Below are positions 15,664 through 22,980 of a DNA stretch of 64,000 bases, in pieces. Location: positions 47,987 to 111,986 of the forward strand of contig CAKSIH010000004.1 in the NCBI GenBank assembly GCA_934462705.1. Direction: 5' to 3'. Numbering within the stretch: position 1 is the first letter of the stretch; each line of letters starts with the position of its first letter. The DNA is from an uncultured Eubacteriales bacterium. GTDB lineage: Bacteria > Bacillota > Clostridia > Oscillospirales > Acutalibacteraceae. The notes beneath the pieces are model-generated. The model saw only the letters and a list, made by a program, of their open reading frames with translations, had not been told where the DNA came from and made no database searches. The translations under genes and the position numbers were made by a program.

Positions 15664-16542
15664 CTAATTTTCGTTTTCTATATAACATCCTTTTTTTGTT
15701 GGTTCACACAAAAAAACATCACTATACTTTTTTTGCAGCATGTAAGCACTTTGTCTCGCAGCTTTTTGATCCTTAAATATACCAAAAACACTTGGTCCAC
15801 TACCGCTCATAGATGCACCAAGTGCCCCACCTTTTCTTAAAAGTTCCTTAATATTATAAACTTCATTGATTCTCAAAACTCTTTCAAATTTGTTGTACAT
15901 GCAGCGCGATATCATACCTAAGTTTTTGCTTTTTACAGCATAAGTTATTTCACTCATACTTTTAGCCGGCGATACTGTACTTTCATCTGATTTAGTATAT
16001 GCCCTTTGCGTAGAAACCAAAATCTTAGGTTTAACCAACACAATAAAGCAATCTGGCATATATGGCAACGAAGACAGTGAGGTCCCTGTACCTTTTGAAA
16101 GCATTGTTCCACCAAATATACAGAAAGGCACATCTGCACCAACCTTTTTCCCAATGTTTGCTAAATCGCATTTTGAAAGATTGGTTTTAAAAATCGCGTT
16201 TAGTGCTAATAAAACTCCAGCTGCATCAGTGCTACCACCAGCAAGCCCCGCACATAGTGGAATTTTTTTTTCTAAATCTATACTAATACCACTATTTTTT
16301 ATGCTGGTATATTTGAAAAACTCAGCAGCAGCAACATATGCCGTGTTATTAATCTTTTCTCCAGAAAAATTAAAGTTGCTTGATATATTTATTTTGTTTT
16401 CATTAGTTTGCGCAACTGTAACCGTATCGTACAAACTCACAGACTGCATTATCATATTTACATTATGATATCCATCTTGGCGTTTGCTCAAAATGTCAAG
16501 GTAAAGATTTATTTTGGCCGGTGCCTTTACTTTTATCTTCAT
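15664..16542 (-). CDS. ispE: 4-diphosphocytidyl-2-C-methyl-D-erythritol kinase
   Basis: A 292-residue GHMP kinase of the MEP isoprenoid pathway, phosphorylating CDP-ME in the cytoplasm. A-P-A-K-I-N-L-Y-L at residues 7-15, the ATP loop P-L-C-A-G-L-A-G-G-S-T-D near 90, and the C-terminal GHMP motif M-S-G-S-G-P-S near 250 are intact. The ATG follows AAGGGAATG. It stands alone, without the purR or veg neighbours seen in bacilli. Confidence 0.94.
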   Translation of the reverse strand: MKIKVKAPAKINLYLDILSKRQDGYHNVNMIMQSVSLYDTVTVAQTNENKINISSNFNFSGEKINNTAYVAAAEFFKYTSIKNSGISIDLEKKIPLCAGLAGGSTDAAGVLLALNAIFKTNLSKCDLANIGKKVGADVPFCIFGGTMLSKGTGTSLSSLPYMPDCFIVLVKPKILVSTQRAYTKSDESTVSPAKSMSEITYAVKSKNLGMISRCMYNKFERVLRINEVYNIKELLRKGGALGASMSGSGPSVFGIFKDQKAARQSAYMLQKKYSDVFLCEPTKKGCYIENEN

Positions 16543-16956
16543 AAATTCATTCCCTTAAAAGTTGTATATCGTAAATTTAATGCATAAATTCATTTATGTA
16601 TCAAATTCTACCTTTTCAGTATTGTATATTAACACAAAGTCTCTCTGCATAGACTTTTCACTTGAGTTTTAATCTTAAATCTTACACTTTCATTGAATCG
16701 GCTTAAATTTTTTAAGCATAATTGGACATGTCCACCATTTCTATTCTTTTTTGTAATATGGTCAGACAAATCCCTAAAAATTTGTGTGATTGCCCACCCC
16801 GAAAAACAATCTAAATTATACTGTATTGTCCCTCTCAAATGGATTCATTAATAAATCTTTATCCGCATAAGATAATATTTCTCCATATATTGACCACAGC
16901 AAGACACAAAGCTAAAAAAGAAAAACCCCAGACACAAAATGTGTCCAGGTTTTACA
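16543..16956. other. Intergenic gap without recognised genes
   Basis: Apart from the tRNA-Pro terminator at its right end, this 414-base stretch holds no feature I can support. A 69-codon open frame on the minus strand (16629-16838) has no ribosome binding site that I can see and resembles no family I know. Confidence 0.5.
16921..16952 (-). terminator. Terminator of tRNA-Pro
   Basis: On the minus strand a hairpin with GGACAC/GTGTC pairing and flanking AACC/GGTT is followed by a T-rich run, immediately downstream of the CCA end of tRNA-Pro. Confidence 0.8.
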
Positions 16957-17033
16957 TGGTCGAGGTGACAGGGCTCGAACCTGCGGCATCTTGGTCCCAA
17001 ACCAAGCACTCTACCAAACTGAGCTACACCTCG
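16957..17033 (-). tRNA. tRNA-Pro (anticodon TGG)
   Basis: A 77-base cloverleaf with acceptor CGAGGTG/CACCTCG, discriminator A and an encoded CCA. The anticodon stem CTTGG/CCAAG encloses the loop TTTGGGA with anticodon TGG. The T arm contains GGTTCGAGCC. Confidence 0.97.
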
Positions 17034-17260
17034 TCTTGTTGACGTTTTACACAATCAAATCCCTTTAAAACATTGTGTAATTAAAAGCCGCAATCGCTTT
17101 TAACTTAGCCTGCGTCATCAGACTAATAGTGCCATTTGCAACGGCATTATTTATTATAATATACTTATGTTTTTTTGTCAATATATTTTTTATTTTTCTC
17201 TAAAATTCCTAGCGTTTATCCCTTTTAAATTAACTTATCCTCGGTATTTAATTTTACATC

Positions 17261-17349
17261 CTGCGGCCGTGAGGCCCCGCAGCCAAAGGCTGCGGTAAAA
17301 TGGCTTTGCCATTTTTGCAAGCGTTTCGCTTGCGGCCTCGCGGCCGCAG
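17261..17349. repeat. GC-rich multi-arm palindrome, element 3
   Basis: A 16-bp outer stem with one G-T pair (17261-17276 with 17334-17349) encloses three hairpins: 17277-17295, 17297-17315 and 17317-17333. The outer stem contains GCGGCC and GAGGCC blocks and one arm is GCAAGCG/CGCTTGC, closely like elements 5 and 6. Confidence 0.82.
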
Positions 17350-17386
17350 AGTGCTAAAACCAAGTTTAATTTATATCCAAATACCG

Positions 17387-17414
17387 TTGCATATTTTTTC
17401 ATTTTGAATATAAT
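17387..17414 (+). promoter_or_regulatory. Promoter of the cysE-cysS-mnmA transcript
   Basis: TTGCAT at 17387-17392 and TATAAT at 17409-17414 with a 16-base spacer lie just ahead of the T-box leader. Confidence 0.68.
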
Positions 17415-17420
17415 TAAAAT

Positions 17421-17640
17421 ATACGACAAATGCGTAAAAAAAGAGGATAGACAGACCCTACCCGTAGTAGGTTAAAAAGATTTTTACTGCTAAGTCTGTG
17501 AATAAACTTTTCAGCACGTATGAGGCATTTTTTAAGTATCGTCATTCAAACTGCAACCGTTACATTGTTTTGGAGTTATAAACAGGAATGGAACCGCAAG
17601 CATCGCCTCCGTCCTCTTTTTTTGAGGACTGTGGCATTTT
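17421..17640 (+). ncRNA. T-box riboswitch, cysteine-type, with unusually short Stem I
   Basis: The leader ends in a T-box-like element, GGAATGGAACCGC at 17585-17597. Its TGGA (17589-17592) is complementary to the TCCA end expected for tRNA-Cys. A terminator hairpin with GTCCTC/GAGGAC at about 17604-17635 and eight T residues follows. At the 5' end ACAGAC (17451-17456) pairs with GTCTGT (17494-17499), leaving only about 37 bases inside. TGC at 17488-17490, just before the closing strand, is a possible Cys specifier. The long apical part with AGAGA and GGTAGCTG elements seen in the tyrS leader is absent. Its placement ahead of cysE-cysS agrees with a Cys sensor. Confidence 0.72.
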
Positions 17641-17690
17641 TTTTGGACGTGTAAAAATATAAATATATTTTACTCGTGGAGGTGTGCCCT

Positions 17691-18215
17691 TTGTTTAGAA
17701 AACTGAATAATGAACTAGAATCTATTATGAAACGTGATCCTGCTGCTAGATCAAAATTGGAAATTTACTTTTTATATCCCGGATATAAAGCTGTTAAATC
17801 GTACCGTAGAGCTAACTGGTTTTTTAAGCATAACATGAAGTTTATTGCAAGTTTTATTTCTCAGCGTACTCGGAAAAAAACCGGTATAGAAATTCATCCA
17901 GGTGCAAAAATAGGTAAAGGTCTATTCATAGACCACGGCATGGGAGTTGTGATTGGCGAAACCACTGAAATTGGTGACAACTGTACAATCTATCATCATG
18001 CTACCCTTGGAGCAACTGGAAAAGAGTCTGGAAAACGGCATCCCACCCTTGGCAACAACATATTAGTGGGCGCCGGCGCCAAGGTATTGGGCTCATTTAA
18101 AGTGGGAAATAACTCGAAAATTGGCGCCGGCGCCATTGTATTGTCAGAAGTTCCACCTTACTCAACTGCAGTTGGTGTTCCCGCAAAAATAATAAGACAT
18201 AAAAAGGAGATTTAA
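17691..18215 (+). CDS. cysE: Serine O-acetyltransferase
   Basis: A 174-residue CysE of the short type, acetylating serine with acetyl-CoA for cysteine synthesis. D-P-A-A-R-S near residue 16 is the N-terminal signature. Hexapeptide repeats forming a left-handed beta-helix run from about 65 to 165, with [12 protein letters not shown] near 83 and Y-H-H-A-T-L-G near 105 carrying the active-site histidines. TTG 17691 is selected because GGAGGTG lies seven bases upstream; an in-frame GTG at 17676 overlaps that site. It is followed after one base by cysS, so synthesis and charging of cysteine share one T-box. Confidence 0.93.
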   Translation: MFRKLNNELESIMKRDPAARSKLEIYFLYPGYKAVKSYRRANWFFKHNMKFIASFISQRTRKKTGIEIHPGAKIGKGLFIDHGMGVVIGETTEIGDNCTIYHHATLGATGKESGKRHPTLGNNILVGAGAKVLGSFKVGNNSKIGAGAIVLSEVPPYSTAVGVPAKIIRHKKEI

Positions 18216-18216
18216 A

Positions 18217-19620
18217 ATGAAAATTTTTAATACTTTAACAAGAAAAAAAGAAGAGTTAGTTCCACTAACCCCCGGAGAAGTTAAAATTTACGCCTGCGGA
18301 CCAACCGTATACAACTATATTCACATTGGAAACGCACGACCGCTTTGCGTGTTCGACGTCCTGAGAAGATATCTGGAATATAAGGGCTTCAAAGTAACCT
18401 TTGTTCAAAACTTTACTGATATCGACGATAAGATAATCAAGAAGGCTAATGAAGAAAATTCTGATTATTTAACAGTTTCTAAAAAGTATATTAATGAATA
18501 TAAAAAAGATGCACAAGGTATGAACATTCGCAATGCAGATATTCATCCACTTGCCACTGAAAACATTGATGAAATCATAAATATAATTTCCAAACTTATA
18601 AAAAATGGCTTTGCTTACGCTTCATCTAACGGAGATGTTTATTTTAGCACAAAAAAATTTAATGATTATGGTAAACTCTCGCACCAACCACTTGATGCTC
18701 TTGAGGCTGGTGCTCGTATATCTACCAATGAAGTAAAAAACGACCCTATGGATTTCGCTCTTTGGAAGGCTTCTAAGCCCGGCGAACCGTTTTGGGAATC
18801 GCCTTGGGGTAATGGGCGTCCCGGCTGGCATATAGAGTGCTCTGCTATGGCAAATAAATACCTCGGCAAAACAATTGATATTCATTGCGGTGGTCAGGAT
18901 TTAATTTTTCCGCATCATGAAAATGAAATTGCACAAAGTGAATGCTGCAATGGCGTGCCATTTGCCCGGTACTGGATGCACAATGGGTATATAAACATTA
19001 ATAACCAAAAAATGTCAAAATCTTTAAATAATTTCTTTACTGTTAGAGATGTCGCTGAAAAATATGGTTATGAGCCAATTCGTTTTTTAATGATTTCATC
19101 TCATTACAGAAACCCAATAAACTACAGCACAGAAATTATTGAGCAGTGCACTTCTTCCCTTGAAAGGCTATACAATTGCCGCAATAATTTGGATTTTCTT
19201 TTAAAAAATGCTGATGACACCAAATATCTTGATGAATCAATTAAAAATAAACTTCTAGAACATAAAATTAAGTTCATCTCCGCCATGGACGATGATTTAA
19301 ACACTGCTGACGCTACTTCTGCTTTGTTCGATTTAACCCGTGATATTAACTCCCTTGTGAACGGAAATACTCCAGCGCCTAAAAATCTTATAGAATTCTC
19401 TGCCAACCTATTTGACGAGTTAGCCTCCATTTTAGGTCTTGTGTATAACCGAAAAGAGGAAACTGCAGATAAAGAAATTGAAAGTTTAATTAGCAAACGT
19501 CAAGTTGCGCGTAAAAACAAAGACTTTAAAACCGCTGATGCTATTAGAGATGAACTAAAATCAAGAAATATTGTACTTGAAGATACTCCTCAGGGGGTTA
19601 AATGGTACACTGTAAAATAA
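18217..19620 (+). CDS. cysS: Cysteinyl-tRNA synthetase
   Basis: A 467-residue class I synthetase. C-G-P-T-V-Y-N-Y-I-H-I-G near residue 28 combines a zinc-ligand cysteine with the HIGH motif. Other zinc-site segments are H-I-E-C-S-A-M-A near 206 and H-H-E-N-E-I-A-Q-S-E near 232. K-M-S-K-S-L-N-N lies near 266. Length is standard. AAGGAG precedes the ATG. Confidence 0.97.
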   Translation: MKIFNTLTRKKEELVPLTPGEVKIYACGPTVYNYIHIGNARPLCVFDVLRRYLEYKGFKVTFVQNFTDIDDKIIKKANEENSDYLTVSKKYINEYKKDAQGMNIRNADIHPLATENIDEIINIISKLIKNGFAYASSNGDVYFSTKKFNDYGKLSHQPLDALEAGARISTNEVKNDPMDFALWKASKPGEPFWESPWGNGRPGWHIECSAMANKYLGKTIDIHCGGQDLIFPHHENEIAQSECCNGVPFARYWMHNGYININNQKMSKSLNNFFTVRDVAEKYGYEPIRFLMISSHYRNPINYSTEIIEQCTSSLERLYNCRNNLDFLLKNADDTKYLDESIKNKLLEHKIKFISAMDDDLNTADATSALFDLTRDINSLVNGNTPAPKNLIEFSANLFDELASILGLVYNRKEETADKEIESLISKRQVARKNKDFKTADAIRDELKSRNIVLEDTPQGVKWYTVK

Positions 19621-19633
19621 AGGAAGGTATAAC

Positions 19634-20704
19634 ATGAAAAAAGTATTGCTTGGCATGAGCGGTGGCGTTGATTCCTCCGCAAGTGCAATAATCTTGAAAG
19701 AACAGGGTTATGATGTTACCGGGGTTACAATTAAAATGTGCCCCGATAGCCATAACTTATTTTCCGGTTCAAATTTTTCTAAAGATGTAAAGGATGCTAA
19801 AAAAGTAGCTAGTAAATTAGGTATAAATCATATTGTGATTGATTTTTCTGATATGTTTTTGGAAAATGTCATTAATAATTTTATAAACGAATATTATTCA
19901 GGCAGAACCCCTAATCCTTGTGTTGTTTGTAATAAACATTTAAAATTTGGCGCCCTTTTAAGTTACGCTAAAAAACATAACTTTGATTACATTGCTACCG
20001 GCCACTATGCTGATGTTATTTTTAACCCTGAGATGAATCGTTTTCTGCTTAAAAAAGCGGACTCCGCTAAAGATCAAAGCTACGTACTTTATACACTTAC
20101 GCAGGAACAACTCTCTCATGTCATTTTTCCTCTATCTAAAATGAATAAAGCTGAAGTCAGATTGCTACTTAAAAAACACAACCTTGAAATTAACAATAAA
20201 CCAGAAAGTCAGGATATTTGCTTTATTAAAAATAATAACTACATAAGTTTTTTAAACGCATATTCCAATAAAACTACTGAAACTGGTGATTTTATTAATT
20301 CTGACGGAAATATTCTTGGAACTCATAGTGGTATTATAAATTACACAATTGGCCAAAGAAAAGGCCTTGGAGTCTCCTTTGGTAAGCCTATGTACGTTAC
20401 TAAAATCGATTCTGCTACCAATCGTATAACACTTGGTGAAGAAGGCTCTCAATATTCTAATGGGCTTATTGCTAATAACTTAAATTTCATACCCTTTGAC
20501 ACCCTTGAAAATGAAATCACTGTCTTTGCCAAAATTAGATATCAAGCAACTCCAGAAAAATCTACATTAATTCCACACTCTAATAATGAGGTAAAGGTTC
20601 TATTTTCTAGCCCTCAACGGTCCGTCACTCCTGGTCAATCTGTAGTTTTTTACGACGATAATAACTTTGTTGTAGGTGGAGGCACCATTAAGTATGGCTT
20701 TTAG
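19634..20704 (+). CDS. mnmA: tRNA-specific 2-thiouridylase
   Basis: A 356-residue enzyme forming 2-thiouridine at the wobble position of tRNA Lys, Glu and Gln. The PP-loop S-G-G-V-D-S-S lies at residues 9-15. N-P-C-V-V-C near 95 and D-I-C-F-I near 195 hold the two catalytic cysteines. G-H-Y-A near 118 and G-Q-R-K-G-L-G near 235 are also conserved. It starts 13 bases after cysS behind AAGGAAGG and is last in the T-box operon, placing a cysteine-dependent tRNA thiolation under cysteine control. Confidence 0.95.
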   Translation: MKKVLLGMSGGVDSSASAIILKEQGYDVTGVTIKMCPDSHNLFSGSNFSKDVKDAKKVASKLGINHIVIDFSDMFLENVINNFINEYYSGRTPNPCVVCNKHLKFGALLSYAKKHNFDYIATGHYADVIFNPEMNRFLLKKADSAKDQSYVLYTLTQEQLSHVIFPLSKMNKAEVRLLLKKHNLEINNKPESQDICFIKNNNYISFLNAYSNKTTETGDFINSDGNILGTHSGIINYTIGQRKGLGVSFGKPMYVTKIDSATNRITLGEEGSQYSNGLIANNLNFIPFDTLENEITVFAKIRYQATPEKSTLIPHSNNEVKVLFSSPQRSVTPGQSVVFYDDNNFVVGGGTIKYGF

Positions 20705-20761
20705 TTTGCTCATATTATAATATTGGCACTCTTCCCCTGCCACAGTTAAACGCAAAGAAAG

Positions 20762-20821
20762 AGGGGCGCGCGCAGCAGGTACTGATTTTTATGTTCAGTT
20801 AAACCTGCTGCGCGCGCCCCT
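20762..20821. repeat. GC-rich palindrome, element 4
   Basis: A perfect 19-bp outer stem of alternating GC bases plus GCAGCAGGT (20762-20780 with 20803-20821) encloses one small hairpin (ACTGA/TCAGT). It lies between the convergent mnmA and asnB genes, next to a separate terminator. Confidence 0.82.
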
Positions 20822-20826
20822 TTTAT

Positions 20827-20863
20827 AAAAAAAGAATGAACCATTTGTGTTCATTCTTTTTTT
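20827..20863. terminator. Bidirectional terminator between mnmA and asnB
   Basis: AAAGAATGAAC pairs with GTTCATTCTTT, with A-run and T-run flanks on the two sides, suitable for both convergent genes. Confidence 0.85.
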
Positions 20864-20867
20864 CCTT

Positions 20868-22703
20868 TTAAACTATATTTATGTTGTATTTCTTAAACCA
20901 ACAATCCATTTGCACTATATAAGCAAGTATTTGCGCCGAAACCATTAGCTGTCCATACCATGGATAACTAATTTTTTCAGGATTATTAATTATATTCATT
21001 ACAGCTTTATGGTTTAGCATCTCCGAAGCCGGTGTTGTTTTATCCTGTAAAATTTTTATTACTCTGTCACTAACTTCCTTTAAGTAAACAGGGTTAAATG
21101 TTTTTGGGTACGGACTTTTCTTTCTATAAACTATGCTATCAGGGAGAATTCCCCTCATTGCCTCTCTCACTATACCCTTTTCCCTTCCCTTATATGCCTT
21201 AATTTCCCAGGGCATATTAAATGCATATTCCACTATTCTATAATCGCAAAACGGCACGCGTACTTCAAGCCCGTTTGCCATACTCATTCTATCTTTTCTA
21301 TCTAGAAGTGTTTGCATAAACCAATTGATATTTAACATAAACATTTCACGCATTCTAGCGTTTAATTTACTGTCCGTTGATAATTTATCCGTCTCTTTTA
21401 CAGTAGCTAAATATCGTTCTCTTACATATTCATCACTATTTTTTAATAATCCTTCTTTAAAAATAGATTTCCTTACACTTATTGACCTCGACCATGGAAA
21501 GGTATCTTCAAACAAAATTTGTTTATTGTGGTACCATGGATATCCTCCAAAAATTTCATCTGCACATTCTCCAGATAGTGCAACAGTGAAATCTTTTTTT
21601 ATTTCCTTGCAAAAAAGTAACAACGACGCATCTATGTCCGCCATACCTGGTAAATCTCTTGCAAACGTTGCACTGCAAAGTGTCTTTGCAAGTTCAGTAT
21701 TATCCAGCACCACGTACTTATGTTTAGAATTAATATTATCAATCATTATTTTTATAAATTCCATATCGGAGTTTGGCTGAAAAAGATTTTTTTTGAAATA
21801 TTTTTTATTATCAACATAATCTACCGAATATGTTGATAACTTACCCCAGTTATTTTCCTTATAATGCTCTGCCGCTATTTTAGATATTATACTGGAATCC
21901 AAGCCACCCGACAAAAAGCAACATAGTGGCATGTCTGAAAACAATTGTCTTTTTATTGCATCTACCAATAAATCTCTTGTTTTTTCTCTTGCCGTATTAA
22001 AATCATCTGTAAACTCACTTGCCTTAAGCTTCCAATACTTCTTAATTTCAAATCGTCCCTTCGAGAACATTCCTATTTCCCCAGGACATAGTTCCTTCAC
22101 TCCCTTTATGACACCCTGTCCCGGTGTTCTCCCTGGGCCTAATAAAAATATTTCTTTTAAGCCATTTTCATCCACCTGTGGTTTTATAAGTGGATTCTGT
22201 AGTAATGTTTTTATCTCTGATCCAAAAATTATTCCATTTTCATAATTATAGAAAAATAACGGTTTTACACCCATTCTATCTCTTGCCATAAACAGTTGCT
22301 GATTTTTGTTATCCCATATACAAAACGCAAATATTCCGTTTAACTTTTCTACACATGCCTTTCCCCACTGCAAATACGATTTTAATAGTACTTCTGTATC
22401 TGAATGTCCTTTAAAGCTATGTCCATGAAGCAAAAGTTCCTTTCGAATATCTTCTGTATTATATAATTCTCCGTTGTAAACTAGAGTATATCTGCTGTCA
22501 CCATGCCCAGCATGCATTGGTTGCTTTCCATTCTCAGGGTCTATTACTACCAGCCTTCTGTGAATTAATGCCGCATTCTTTTCAATATACATTCCCTCTG
22601 AATCTGGGCCACGGTTTTTTAAAGTTTCGCTCATTCTATTAAGAACATTTTTTTCATTACCCATGTCCCTATCAAAATCAATCCAACCTGCTATTCCACA
22701 CAT
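20868..22703 (-). CDS. asnB: Asparagine synthase (glutamine-hydrolysing)
   Basis: A 611-residue two-domain enzyme. The mature N-terminal nucleophile is C2 in M-C-G-I-A-G-W. The class II glutaminase domain (about 1-210) shows R-G-P-D-S-E-G near residue 32 and Y-N-G-E-L-Y-N near 75. The synthetase domain carries the PP-loop L-S-G-G-L-D-S-S near 265. It makes asparagine from aspartate, ATP and glutamine; a role in modifying another acceptor cannot be excluded but no cluster suggests it. GGAGGA precedes the ATG. A possible 10-bp hairpin lies in its leader near 22730-22759. Confidence 0.94.
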   Translation of the reverse strand: MCGIAGWIDFDRDMGNEKNVLNRMSETLKNRGPDSEGMYIEKNAALIHRRLVVIDPENGKQPMHAGHGDSRYTLVYNGELYNTEDIRKELLLHGHSFKGHSDTEVLLKSYLQWGKACVEKLNGIFAFCIWDNKNQQLFMARDRMGVKPLFFYNYENGIIFGSEIKTLLQNPLIKPQVDENGLKEIFLLGPGRTPGQGVIKGVKELCPGEIGMFSKGRFEIKKYWKLKASEFTDDFNTAREKTRDLLVDAIKRQLFSDMPLCCFLSGGLDSSIISKIAAEHYKENNWGKLSTYSVDYVDNKKYFKKNLFQPNSDMEFIKIMIDNINSKHKYVVLDNTELAKTLCSATFARDLPGMADIDASLLLFCKEIKKDFTVALSGECADEIFGGYPWYHNKQILFEDTFPWSRSISVRKSIFKEGLLKNSDEYVRERYLATVKETDKLSTDSKLNARMREMFMLNINWFMQTLLDRKDRMSMANGLEVRVPFCDYRIVEYAFNMPWEIKAYKGREKGIVREAMRGILPDSIVYRKKSPYPKTFNPVYLKEVSDRVIKILQDKTTPASEMLNHKAVMNIINNPEKISYPWYGQLMVSAQILAYIVQMDCWFKKYNINIV

Positions 22704-22860
22704 ATAAAATTCCTCCTGTAAAACAAAAACATCATAAACAAAGCCCTGTATTTATGATGACTCATTTTATTATATGTAATTTATTCTGTAGGTATGATTC
22801 AGCAGCTAAACTAACTTTATAAAAATTTTTAACATTTCACATTTGCTGTAATAAAAACAA

Positions 22861-22894
22861 GAGCACCCCGAGGATAAATATCCCCGGGGTGCTC
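22861..22894 (-). terminator. Terminator of the repeat-protein gene
   Basis: A 10-bp stem GAGCACCCCG/CGGGGTGCTC with an inner GGAT/ATCC pairing is followed on the minus strand by a T-rich run. Confidence 0.82.
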
Positions 22895-22980
22895 TAACCT
22901 TAAATTTTAAGCATTATCACATCTACAATATCTGAAAAGCTTACCTTTTTTATTCTCAATAAGCTTTCTTTGAATTTCCT

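Noticed and set aside
16629..16838. 69-codon minus-strand frame between ispE and tRNA-Pro
   Set aside because: No ribosome binding site, no recognisable family and no operon link; kept only as an intergenic note.
17235..17429. 64-codon minus-strand frame
   Set aside because: It spans palindrome element 3 and the cysE promoter; the open frame is a by-product of the GC-rich stems.
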